From DATDOY01 sp035293045 (GTDB lineage Bacteria > Actinomycetota > Acidimicrobiia > IMCC26256 > JACPCJ01): DNA of 9,557 bases. Each line of letters begins with the position of its first letter. The stretch's first letter is position 1. Made by a program: the position numbers and the translations under genes. The stretch spans positions 1 through 9,557 of the forward strand of contig DATDOY010000168.1 in the NCBI GenBank assembly GCA_035293045.1, in the 5' to 3' direction. Shown here piece after piece: positions 1-6,035 of this stretch. The notes under the pieces were generated by a model that was given only the letters and a program-made list of their open reading frames with translations, searched no databases and had not been told where the DNA came from.

Positions 1-105
1 GAGCGGTTGGAGCGGGCCCTTCGGGCTCAGTCCGCCCGCTTCATCGGGGCCATGGCGGCGACGTTTGTCGCCTTCGGATTCATCGACCGGCTCCTGCTCG
101 CCTGA
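1..105 (+). CDS. 3' end of a protein with a C-terminal hydrophobic helix (partial)
   Basis: Frame 1 is open from the first base to a TGA at 103-105 and encodes the last 34 residues of a protein whose start lies outside the window. The tail begins with a charged, heptad-like stretch (ERLERALRAQ) and ends in a hydrophobic segment (residues about 14-34, FIGAMAATFVAFGFIDRLLL), as in coiled-coil proteins held in the membrane by a C-terminal helix. A perfect hairpin surrounds the stop codon, as expected at a gene end. The family cannot be named from so short a piece. That it is coding at all is inferred from composition, the terminal helix and the hairpin. Confidence 0.5.
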   Translation, partial: ERLERALRAQSARFIGAMAATFVAFGFIDRLLLA

Positions 106-112
106 GGCGAGC
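96..112. terminator. Hairpin around the stop codon, possible terminator
   Basis: GCTCGCC (96-102) and GGCGAGC (106-112) form a perfect 7-bp GC-rich stem whose 3-base loop is exactly the TGA stop codon of the upstream partial gene. No T-run follows, so a classical Rho-independent terminator is not shown. High-GC actinobacteria often use hairpins without U-tails. It lies between two converging genes (ends at 105 and 145). Confidence 0.4.
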
Positions 113-128
113 CACGTGACGCCGACCG

Positions 129-138
129 GCTCGCGAGC
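129..138. repeat. 10-bp palindrome in the convergent gap
   Basis: GCTCGCGAGC is a perfect palindrome located 7 bases past the end of the minus-strand microprotein gene. Its GCTCGC arm repeats the arm of the hairpin at 96-112, so alternative pairings between the two are possible. It could belong to a bidirectional terminator, but chance is a real alternative in DNA this GC-rich. Confidence 0.3.
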
Positions 139-144
139 GCCGCG

Positions 145-234
145 CTACTTGGCCAGCATGAACTGGAGCGCCGACGCCAGCAAGATGGCGAGGGCGCACA
201 CGAGGGCGGCGATGATGAGCTTCCGAGTGCTCAT
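145..234 (-). CDS. 29-residue single-pass membrane microprotein
   Basis: ATG at 234-232 to TAG at 147-145 encodes 29 residues. A short positive start (MSTRK) is followed by an uninterrupted hydrophobic helix (about residues 6-27, LIIAALVCALAILLASALQF) and a C-terminal Lys. This is a typical single transmembrane helix with N-terminus in the cytoplasm by the positive-inside rule. The frame stays open far upstream (to 1140), but that part is antisense to the flippase and has the skewed Glu/Gly/His/Arg composition of a shadow frame, so only this end is taken as real. No Shine-Dalgarno sequence is visible. A TANNNT element 8 bases upstream of the ATG suggests a leaderless mRNA. Function is unknown; it could be a subunit-like helper of a membrane protein. 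Confidence 0.5.
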   Translation of the reverse strand: MSTRKLIIAALVCALAILLASALQFMLAK

Positions 235-242
235 ACGATCCG

Positions 243-248
243 AGGCTA
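243..248 (-). promoter_or_regulatory. Candidate -10 element of the microprotein gene
   Basis: On the minus strand this reads TAGCCT, matching the actinobacterial TANNNT -10 pattern. It lies 8 bases upstream of the ATG at 234, the spacing expected if transcription starts at or next to the start codon. It overlaps by two bases the plus-strand candidate -10 at 247-252. No convincing -35 was found. Such short motifs are common by chance. Confidence 0.3.
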
Positions 249-252
249 TCGT
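247..252 (+). promoter_or_regulatory. Candidate -10 element of the flippase gene
   Basis: TATCGT fits TANNNT and ends 9 bases before the GTG start at 262, which has no visible Shine-Dalgarno sequence. This is the layout of a leaderless transcript. It shares two bases with the opposing candidate -10, so the two promoters would compete for polymerase. No -35 box is evident. Confidence 0.3.
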
Positions 253-261
253 CGGGACCGC

Positions 262-1584
262 GTGACCTCCCCTTCCCTGCGCGAGCGGGCGCGCGCCCGC
301 AATCCCCTTCCTGAGGGCGCCGCCGTCGTCGGTCTCGGACTCGGCGCGGCCGGCATCACGATCTATGTGTTCCTCGCCATCGCCGCCCGGACTCTGGGCC
401 CGGATCGGTACGCCGCGTTGTCGACGATGTGGTCGATCACGTTCCTCGCCGCGCCGGGCTTCTACATCCCCCTCGAACAAGAGGTGGGGCGCGCCCTGTC
501 CGACCGACGGGCGCGGGGCCTCGGAGGTGGACCCGTGATCAAGACGGCCGGCGTCGTGGCCGGCGTGTTCGTGGTCTCCCTGACGGTGGCCGCCATCGCC
601 GGATCGGGCCCCCTCGTCAACGACTTCTTCGACAACGAGGTGCTCCTCCTCGTCGGCTTCCTGCTCGCCCTCGCCGGATACGCCGTCCAATACCTCATGC
701 GGGGCGCGCTGGCGGCGAGCGGACGATTCGGGCCCTACAGCTTCCTCCTCGGGGCCGAAGGCACGCTGCGAATGCTCGCCTGCATTGGGCTGGCGGTCGC
801 GGGCGTGAAAACGGCCGGGCCCTATGGCCTCCTCATCGGCGTCGCCGCCATCGTGGTCATCGCCGCCGTCGCCCCCCGGACGCGCGACCTCTTCGAGGAC
901 GGCCCCGAGGCGAGCTGGCGCGAGCTGAGCCGCGCCCTCGGCTACCTCTTGGTGGGATCGGTCCTCGCCAACGCCATGATCAACATCACGCCGCTCATCG
1001 TGACCGCCCTCGCCAGCGACGACGAGCGGTCCTTGGTGGGCAAGGTCCTCATCGCCCTCATCATCTCGCGGGTTCCGCTCTTTCTCTTCCAAGCCGTGCA
1101 GGCGTCCCTCATTCCCCAACTCGCGGCCCTGGCGGCGCAAGACCTCTGGGCCGCGTTCCGCTCCAAGCTCCTCCGGCTCCTCGTTGCCGTCTCCGTTCTC
1201 GCCGCGCTCTCGACCGCCGGATCGTGGGTGTTCGGGCCCTGGGTTGTCCGCACGTTCTTCGGCGCCGAGTACGAACTCAGCGGGATCGACATGGCCTATC
1301 TCGCCGCCGGAAGCGGCCTGTTCATGGTGGCGTTGGCGATGAGCCAGGCCCTCATTGCCATCGCGGGCTACCGGCGCTCAGCAGGAGCATGGACGGTCGG
1401 CATGGTCACCCTGCTCGGAGTGACCGCGATCCACGCCGACCTCCTGTTCCGGGTCGAGCGCGGCTTCGTCGCCGGCGGGGTGGCCACGATCGTGGTCCTC
1501 GCCATCCTCCTCGCCGAACCGCTGCGCCGGGGCCACACCGTTGGCGAGATCGAGTTCACTTCGCCGGTCCTTCCGGAGCCCTAG
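262..1584 (+). CDS. Polysaccharide flippase, Wzx/MATE-like integral membrane protein
   Basis: A 440-residue, very hydrophobic protein with roughly 12 predicted transmembrane segments (for example about 20-42, 52-70, 92-114, 126-146, 160-182, 186-204, 225-250, 258-280, 303-323, 343-368, 376-392, 401-418). Length and opening pattern (a first helix followed by ARTLGPDRYAALSTMWSI) match the polysaccharide biosynthesis/Wzx branch of the MOP superfamily, which moves lipid-linked oligosaccharides across the cytoplasmic membrane. The GTG start is chosen because the first helix follows closely and a candidate leaderless -10 lies just upstream; a downstream start would erode the N-terminal basic segment. 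It converges on an operon with two GT4 glycosyltransferases, which supports a role in exporting a surface glycan. Substrate cannot be read from sequence. A MurJ-like lipid II role is possible but less likely given the short length and this context. Confidence 0.85.
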   Translation: MTSPSLRERARARNPLPEGAAVVGLGLGAAGITIYVFLAIAARTLGPDRYAALSTMWSITFLAAPGFYIPLEQEVGRALSDRRARGLGGGPVIKTAGVVAGVFVVSLTVAAIAGSGPLVNDFFDNEVLLLVGFLLALAGYAVQYLMRGALAASGRFGPYSFLLGAEGTLRMLACIGLAVAGVKTAGPYGLLIGVAAIVVIAAVAPRTRDLFEDGPEASWRELSRALGYLLVGSVLANAMINITPLIVTALASDDERSLVGKVLIALIISRVPLFLFQAVQASLIPQLAALAAQDLWAAFRSKLLRLLVAVSVLAALSTAGSWVFGPWVVRTFFGAEYELSGIDMAYLAAGSGLFMVALAMSQALIAIAGYRRSAGAWTVGMVTLLGVTAIHADLLFRVERGFVAGGVATIVVLAILLAEPLRRGHTVGEIEFTSPVLPEP

Positions 1585-1630
1585 GCGCCCGAGGCGGACG
1601 CGGGAGGCGCCGACGCCCGCGCCGGCCCCT

Positions 1631-1684
1631 CCCGAGTGTGAGTGTCTGCCTTGCTCCAGCAAGGCAGACACTCACACCATCGGG
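1631..1684. terminator. Long bidirectional terminator hairpin between converging genes
   Basis: Bases 1636-1655 and 1658-1677 are perfect reverse complements (20-bp stem, arm beginning GTGTGAGTGTCTGCC, nominal loop CC). After a 2-base bulge on the right (1678-1679) the pairing continues for 5 more base pairs, CCCGA at 1631-1635 with TCGGG at 1680-1684. It lies 46 bases past the flippase stop and 12 bases past the stop of the minus-strand glycosyltransferase at 1697, so it can end transcription from both sides. There is no T-run on either strand, which suggests a hairpin-only terminator or a dispersed palindromic repeat used as one. Confidence 0.75.
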
Positions 1685-1696
1685 GCGGCCCAAGCA

Positions 1697-2881
1697 TCAC
1701 GACCGGGCGACGTTCTCCAGGAATCCCTCGTAGTCGCTCAGCATCGCGTCCCAGCGGTAGTGAGTGTCGAGGTAGGACCGTCCAGCGGCGGCCAAGCGGG
1801 CGCGGAGGGCTTCGTCGGAGAGCAGCATCTCCACGGCGGTCTCGAATTCGGCGAATCCTTCGTAGGGAAGCGCCCCACCGCTGCGCCGGGCCTGGCCGGC
1901 GAGCACGTCGCAGCGGCCCTGGACGAGGGCGGGCACGCCGTGCGCCCACGCCTCGAGCAACACGATCGAGAAACTCTCGAAGTACGACGGCTGCACGAAG
2001 ATCGAGGCCCCGGCAAACGCTCCCTGCTTCGTGGCGTCGTCGACGAACCCGGTGACCACGATGTCGGGGTGTTCGGGGGGCTCGACGATCGCCTCTCCCA
2101 CGATCAAGAGCGCCAGCGGCCCTGGGTTCCGCTCCTTGAGGGCGATGAAATAGGCGAGCAGCTCGTCGGCCGCCTTGGCGACGTCGAACCGGCCCACGAA
2201 CAACAGGTACGGCCGGTCGCCGATGCCGTACCGCGACCGGAACGAGTCGGCGTCGCCCTGAGGTGACGGCTCCGCGCCGACCCCGACCACCACCCCAGGC
2301 TGGCGCACGCGAAACCGCCGACGTACGAGCGCCTCTTCTTCCGGCGACAGGAAGGCGAACCCGTCGGGCCGGGTGAACATGCGATCGAAGAGTCGAAGAT
2401 AGAGGTACGACTCGTCGTGGGCCGTGGGGTGCAGCACGGTCGGCAGGCCGGACGGAACCGCCCGCAGCCCCGCCCACGTCGTGAAATAGAGATAGGTGAC
2501 AAAGACGGCGAGGTCGTACTCCCTAGCCCGACTCGTGAGCCACGGCGCCAACTCCGACATCCACGGGCCTTGCAGACGCATCCACTCCTCCTGCAACCAC
2601 CGAGGGATGACCGCCGGCGACGTGACGCGTGCGTCGAGATCGCCGAACAGCCGCTGGTCACGCGGCCGAGTCACCGGGAGCCGGTGGACCCGCACACCGC
2701 CGAGATCCTCTACCCCCGGCGGATAGTGGTTGGCCCAGTCGAGATACGAAACGGCGCAGCTGGTGAGAACGTCGACATCGTGGCCCCGCGCCGCCATACG
2801 CGTCGCGAAGTCGCGCGCGTGTCCCTCGGCGCCGCCGGCCACTTCGGCTCCATAGCGTTGCACGACGTACAGCAGCTTCAT
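1697..2881 (-). CDS. Glycosyltransferase family 4 (GT-B fold)
   Basis: A 394-residue enzyme of usual GT4 length, predicted to transfer a sugar from a nucleotide donor to a growing lipid-linked glycan at the inner face of the membrane. The N-terminal domain opens with the acceptor-side pattern MKLLYVVQRYG followed by the glycine loop VAGGAE (residues 15-20). The C-terminal Rossmann domain starts near residue 224 (PYLLFVGRFDVAK), carrying the Arg231/Lys236 pair typical of donor phosphate binding. The EX7E motif is intact as ESFSIVLLE (Glu302 and Glu310). The ATG at 2881 gives the expected first beta strand at once. It begins 18 bases after the stop of the preceding glycosyltransferase and is the last gene before the terminator hairpin. 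No strong ribosome site is visible. Donor and linkage are unknown. Confidence 0.87.
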   Translation of the reverse strand: MKLLYVVQRYGAEVAGGAEGHARDFATRMAARGHDVDVLTSCAVSYLDWANHYPPGVEDLGGVRVHRLPVTRPRDQRLFGDLDARVTSPAVIPRWLQEEWMRLQGPWMSELAPWLTSRAREYDLAVFVTYLYFTTWAGLRAVPSGLPTVLHPTAHDESYLYLRLFDRMFTRPDGFAFLSPEEEALVRRRFRVRQPGVVVGVGAEPSPQGDADSFRSRYGIGDRPYLLFVGRFDVAKAADELLAYFIALKERNPGPLALLIVGEAIVEPPEHPDIVVTGFVDDATKQGAFAGASIFVQPSYFESFSIVLLEAWAHGVPALVQGRCDVLAGQARRSGGALPYEGFAEFETAVEMLLSDEALRARLAAAGRSYLDTHYRWDAMLSDYEGFLENVARS

Positions 2882-2899
2882 GGGCTCACGTCGGCGCGC

Positions 2900-3985
2900 T
2901 CAGCTCAGTGCGCCCTTCAGGTGATCGAGGAACACCCGGACAGGATCGAGGGCGCTCCAATCCTCCGCGCGGCGGCGACTGCCGTCGGCGAGGAGAGCGC
3001 TCAATTCGTCGTTGGTGGTGACGGTCAGCATGGCCTCGGCGAACACCGCCGCGCCGTCGGCGGGCTCGAGCAACAACCCCGCGTCGCCGAGCGTGTCCGG
3101 CACGGCCGCGAACCGGCGGGCGATCACCGGGAGCCCACAAGTCATGGCCTCGATCAGCGGCACGCAGAAGCCCTCGTGTTCTGTGGCCGTCACGAACGCA
3201 TCCGCCCCCCGGTAATAGGCCGACAGCACCGAGTCAGGGATCGTGCCGGTCATCCAGACGTCGGGGAGCGCGAGTTCGGCGACGAACTGGTGCAATGCGT
3301 CGGTGCACGCCTGCATTCGCTGGGCCCCCGCGATCACGAGCACGGCGTCAGGCTGAAGGTACGTGCGCAGGATGTGGAACGCCTGGACCAGAAGGTCGAC
3401 CCGCTTGTGCGGGAGGAGTTGACCAACGAAGAGATAGACGGGGCCGGTCTGAGCGCTGACGCGAGCCAGCGTTTCTGGGTCGGGTTCGGCGTCGACGCGG
3501 CTGGTGAGGCCGACGAGCGGCGAGACCCCGACGTTGGCGAACCCCACCGAGCGGAGCTCCGCGGCGTTGTACTCCGATACGCCGAGCGCCGCGGCCGCAC
3601 GGGGCACCAAAGCAGCAAGTTCGTCGCGGCCGGCCCGCAAGAGGGCAGCGAACGCGGGGTCCATCTCGTCGAAGAACTCGGGCGGCGTGATGTTGTGGTA
3701 CACGATCACCAACGGTTCGGGTCGAGCGAGGAGAAACTCCGTCACCTCGTGTTCGCCGATCGACGCGTGGTACACGATGGCGTCCACGCTCCCGTCCTTC
3801 GAGCCGCTGGTCGCAGCGGAAGGGAACTCCGCCAGCGGACGGACGAAGTCGGCCATCTCCACGTCGACGAAGCGGGCGTAGATCTCCGACGTAGCCCGAC
3901 CCCCGAGCGCTTGCTGCAACGCCAGGGCGTGATTCACGATGGCGTCGTGCGGGGCGGCGGCGACCACGACCTGATGGACGTTCAC
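2900..3985 (-). CDS. Glycosyltransferase family 4 (GT-B fold)
   Basis: A 361-residue GT4 enzyme of a different subgroup from its downstream neighbour. The N-terminus MNVHQVVVAAAPHDAIVNHA and the VYHNITPPEFF segment (residues 95-105) are typical of a group of actinobacterial GT4 proteins. The donor domain begins near residue 183 (VYLFVGQLLPHKRVDLL, with Lys194). The EX7E motif is EGFCVPLIE (Glu271 and Glu279), followed by the usual GLPVIA strand. Translation starts at GTG (3985-3983), which overlaps the TGA of the preceding gene in a GTGA, so the two are probably translationally coupled. It likely adds a sugar in the same glycan pathway as its neighbour and the flippase; the specific sugar is unknown. 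Confidence 0.87.
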   Translation of the reverse strand: MNVHQVVVAAAPHDAIVNHALALQQALGGRATSEIYARFVDVEMADFVRPLAEFPSAATSGSKDGSVDAIVYHASIGEHEVTEFLLARPEPLVIVYHNITPPEFFDEMDPAFAALLRAGRDELAALVPRAAAALGVSEYNAAELRSVGFANVGVSPLVGLTSRVDAEPDPETLARVSAQTGPVYLFVGQLLPHKRVDLLVQAFHILRTYLQPDAVLVIAGAQRMQACTDALHQFVAELALPDVWMTGTIPDSVLSAYYRGADAFVTATEHEGFCVPLIEAMTCGLPVIARRFAAVPDTLGDAGLLLEPADGAAVFAEAMLTVTTNDELSALLADGSRRRAEDWSALDPVRVFLDHLKGALS

Positions 3986-4428
3986 GGCGAGGCGGGACCC
4001 CCACCCTCGCCCGATCCCCCGCCGAGGCGATCGCGAAGATCGTCGACCTGCGACACGAGATCGGCGTAGGCCATCAGCAAGGCGCGGTGGGCTTCGGCGA
4101 GCGCCTCCGCGTACTCGCGCACCTGGGTCAGCGCACCCTCGGTTTGCCGGTGGGTCATGCGGGCGACGAGACGATGGACGAATCCCCCCGCGACCCGCTC
4201 CGACCCCGTGCCGATGTGCGAGGCGCTCAGCGCGCGGCCGACTGCGTCGGCGTCGTCGAGCGCGGCCCGCAGTCGTTCGAACCGGTCGCGCACGCCTCGC
4301 ACCGCGATGTGGTGGAAATGGAGGTCGAGGTCGTCCTCGAGGCCGTCGGGATACAGGCCGTCCTCACGGCGTTCACCCACGCGTTCGCGCAAGCGCGCCA
4401 CGAGTTCGTTCTCAGGCGACGGATCCAC
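3982..4428 (-). CDS. Small charged, helical protein of unknown function
   Basis: A 148-residue soluble protein, not assigned to a named family. The N-terminal third contains LRERVGERREDGLYPDGLEDDLDLHFHHI (given here as LRERVGERREDGLYP followed by DGLEDDLDLHFHHI, residues about 13-41), a pattern I recall from small proteins and N-terminal extensions next to glycosyltransferases in actinobacterial glycan loci. Residues about 95-136 are strongly helical and heptad-like (VREYAEALAEAHRALL, YADLVSQVDDLRDRL), probably a coiled coil. The tail is Gly/Pro-rich. The start is GTG at 4428, 17 bases after the amidase stop. The stop overlaps the next GTG by 4 bases. Position and coupling suggest a scaffold or partner for the following glycosyltransferase. 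That is inference; no catalytic motif is visible. Confidence 0.75.
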   Translation of the reverse strand: MDPSPENELVARLRERVGERREDGLYPDGLEDDLDLHFHHIAVRGVRDRFERLRAALDDADAVGRALSASHIGTGSERVAGGFVHRLVARMTHRQTEGALTQVREYAEALAEAHRALLMAYADLVSQVDDLRDRLGGGSGEGGGPASP

Positions 4429-4445
4429 GGCCCCCGCAGCGTAGG

Positions 4446-6035
4446 TCAGCGGCGGCGGAGGACTGGGGCCAAGTCGACGGCGTCGAGTCCATCGGCGATC
4501 CAGCGACCGTGGAACGGAGCATCGCCGAACGTGTAGACCGCCCCGCTGCGAGTGAGGATCAGGTAGCCGTTTCCGGAGGGCGACGCGACGATGCGCCGGG
4601 TGGGGAAGTCGCGAATCCGGATCGAGGGCAGCGACCCGTGGAACGGGGCGTCGCCGAAGGCGAAGATGCCACCGACTTCATCGACCACCCAGTAGCCCCG
4701 CCCGGTGGGCGTGCAGGCCATCGTCACGCAGCGGGCCGGCCCAATGGCGTGCCCCTGACGGCGAAGTTCTGGGACAGAGCCGAACCACCCCGCATCGCCG
4801 AAGGCGAAGATGCCACCCGACTCGTCGAGCACCCAGTAGCCCTGTCCGCTCGGCGTGCTCAGCATCGCCACGATGCGGGCGGGACCCACCGCGTGTCCCG
4901 CGTTGCGCAGCGCCGGTACCGATCCGAAGAAACCGGCGTCCCCGAGGGCGAAGATGCCGCCGACGTCGTCGTAGATCCAGTACCCCTGGCCGCTCGGCGT
5001 GCTGGCGATGCCGATGATCGGCGAACTCCCGATGCGGTGACCAGCGGCCCGCAGACCGGGTATGGAGCCGAAGAATCCGGCTGCGCCGAACGTATAGACC
5101 GAGCCGTTGCGGTCGACCATGACGTAGCCCTGGGCGTCGGGGACGCCGGCCGCACCGACCACGCGCGTCTGGATGCCAAGACTCCGCATGTCGCCGTAGT
5201 CGCGAGCACCCCCGAAATGAGCCGCTTCCCCGGTCGCCGAGATGATGCGGTATCCGATGAACCCGCCGGAGAGTGTCTGCGCGACGCGCCCCCGAATGTC
5301 TTGAATCATGTTCCAGAACGCGTTTCCAGGACACGAGGTGGTGTCGACGTCGCGGTGACCGATGATGGTCGGAAGGTTCTGCACCGCGCCGGACGAGTTC
5401 GTATACGCCGACACGTCGAAGGGATCGAGGCTGTGGCGGTCGCAGATCCATGCAAGCAGCTGGACGAGGGATTCCTGCGCCACCGCCGTGGGAGCCGAGT
5501 TGGTGAACGTGCCAAGGAGGGCAACGCCGACCGTCCCTCGGTTGTACTGATCGACGTGTGCACCCTGCACGATGTTGCCGGCCGTGTCCTCGGCTGTCGG
5601 CGCCTCCCCCGGCGCGAGGTCCCGGGCAAACCGTCCTTGGTAAATGCGGCCGTCGGGCGCGATCAGGAAGTGGTAGCCGATGTCGTTCCAGCCGTTGGTG
5701 ACCGCATGATGCGCGTAGATCGCTCGCACCGTCTCAGCGGGATCGGCGGCAACCCCGGTGGCGGTGTGGTGCAGCACGATCTTCTTGAGTGCGGAAAACT
5801 CCGGAGTTCCCGATCGCAGGGACTCGTCCGCGCCCCACTGGGCGCGGGTGACGATGAACGGAGCCGGAGTCCCGGCGATGGGTTGCGCGTCACCGAGGTC
5901 GACGGGCTGATCGAGCAGCGCGCCGGCGAGCGGGCCCAAGGTCCGATGAACGACCGACGTTCCCGCGGCGAGGCTGGCCGCCTGGACCCCGCGGACCAAC
6001 AGCCGACGCCGGTTCAGGTCACGGATTCCTGTCAT
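4446..6035 (-). CDS. Tat-exported PGRP-type N-acetylmuramoyl-L-alanine amidase with C-terminal six-repeat domain
   Basis: A 529-residue secreted enzyme predicted to cut the bond between MurNAc and the stem peptide of peptidoglycan. The N-terminus NRRRLLVRGV followed by a mild hydrophobic stretch (to about residue 40) is a twin-arginine signal. The amidase domain runs from about 60 (IVTRAQWGADE) to 255. The zinc site is recognisable: His89 in VLHHTATG, His227 and Cys235 in GHRDVDTTSCPG, with the family Tyr121 in GYHF. Residues 261-529 hold six repeats starting at about 261, 303, 351, 399, 447 and 490 (GYWVLDESGGIFAFGDAGWF type); the first and last are degenerate. The ATG at 6035 overlaps the TGA of the upstream SpoIID gene in ATGA, indicating coupling. 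Exact cleavage specificity and target glycan are inferred from family only. Confidence 0.9.
   Translation of the reverse strand: MTGIRDLNRRRLLVRGVQAASLAAGTSVVHRTLGPLAGALLDQPVDLGDAQPIAGTPAPFIVTRAQWGADESLRSGTPEFSALKKIVLHHTATGVAADPAETVRAIYAHHAVTNGWNDIGYHFLIAPDGRIYQGRFARDLAPGEAPTAEDTAGNIVQGAHVDQYNRGTVGVALLGTFTNSAPTAVAQESLVQLLAWICDRHSLDPFDVSAYTNSSGAVQNLPTIIGHRDVDTTSCPGNAFWNMIQDIRGRVAQTLSGGFIGYRIISATGEAAHFGGARDYGDMRSLGIQTRVVGAAGVPDAQGYVMVDRNGSVYTFGAAGFFGSIPGLRAAGHRIGSSPIIGIASTPSGQGYWIYDDVGGIFALGDAGFFGSVPALRNAGHAVGPARIVAMLSTPSGQGYWVLDESGGIFAFGDAGWFGSVPELRRQGHAIGPARCVTMACTPTGRGYWVVDEVGGIFAFGDAPFHGSLPSIRIRDFPTRRIVASPSGNGYLILTRSGAVYTFGDAPFHGRWIADGLDAVDLAPVLRRR
4449..5255 (-). repeat. Six protein repeats at the amidase C-terminus
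   Basis: The coding DNA repeats with a 144-base (48-codon) period in the middle four units; the outer spacings are 42 and 43 codons. Each unit reads approximately GYWxxDxxGGIFAFGDAxFxGSVPxLRxxGHxxGPAxxVxMxxTPSG. These are coding repeats under amino-acid constraint, not a DNA-level satellite. Six copies of a beta-rich unit of about 48 residues suggest a closed six-bladed propeller or similar fold; this is structural inference. Confidence 0.85.

Noticed and set aside
429..1733. Open plus-strand frame overlapping the flippase in another frame
   Set aside because: Arg/Pro/Gly-rich translation with no hydrophobic segments. The flippase frame has many clear transmembrane helices.
1581..2477. Open minus-strand frame overlapping the GT4 gene and the hairpin
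   Set aside because: Arg-rich translation crossing the terminator hairpin. The GT4 motifs are in the other frame.
2417..4069. Long open plus-strand frame opposite the two glycosyltransferases
   Set aside because: Composition is the Arg/Glu/His/Val mix of an antisense shadow in high-GC DNA, with no domain. The minus strand holds two intact GT4 enzymes there.
5271..5280. GAGTGTCTGC, matching 10 bases of the terminator arm, as a second copy of the hairpin element
   Set aside because: It is inside the amidase coding sequence with no complementary arm nearby; chance match.
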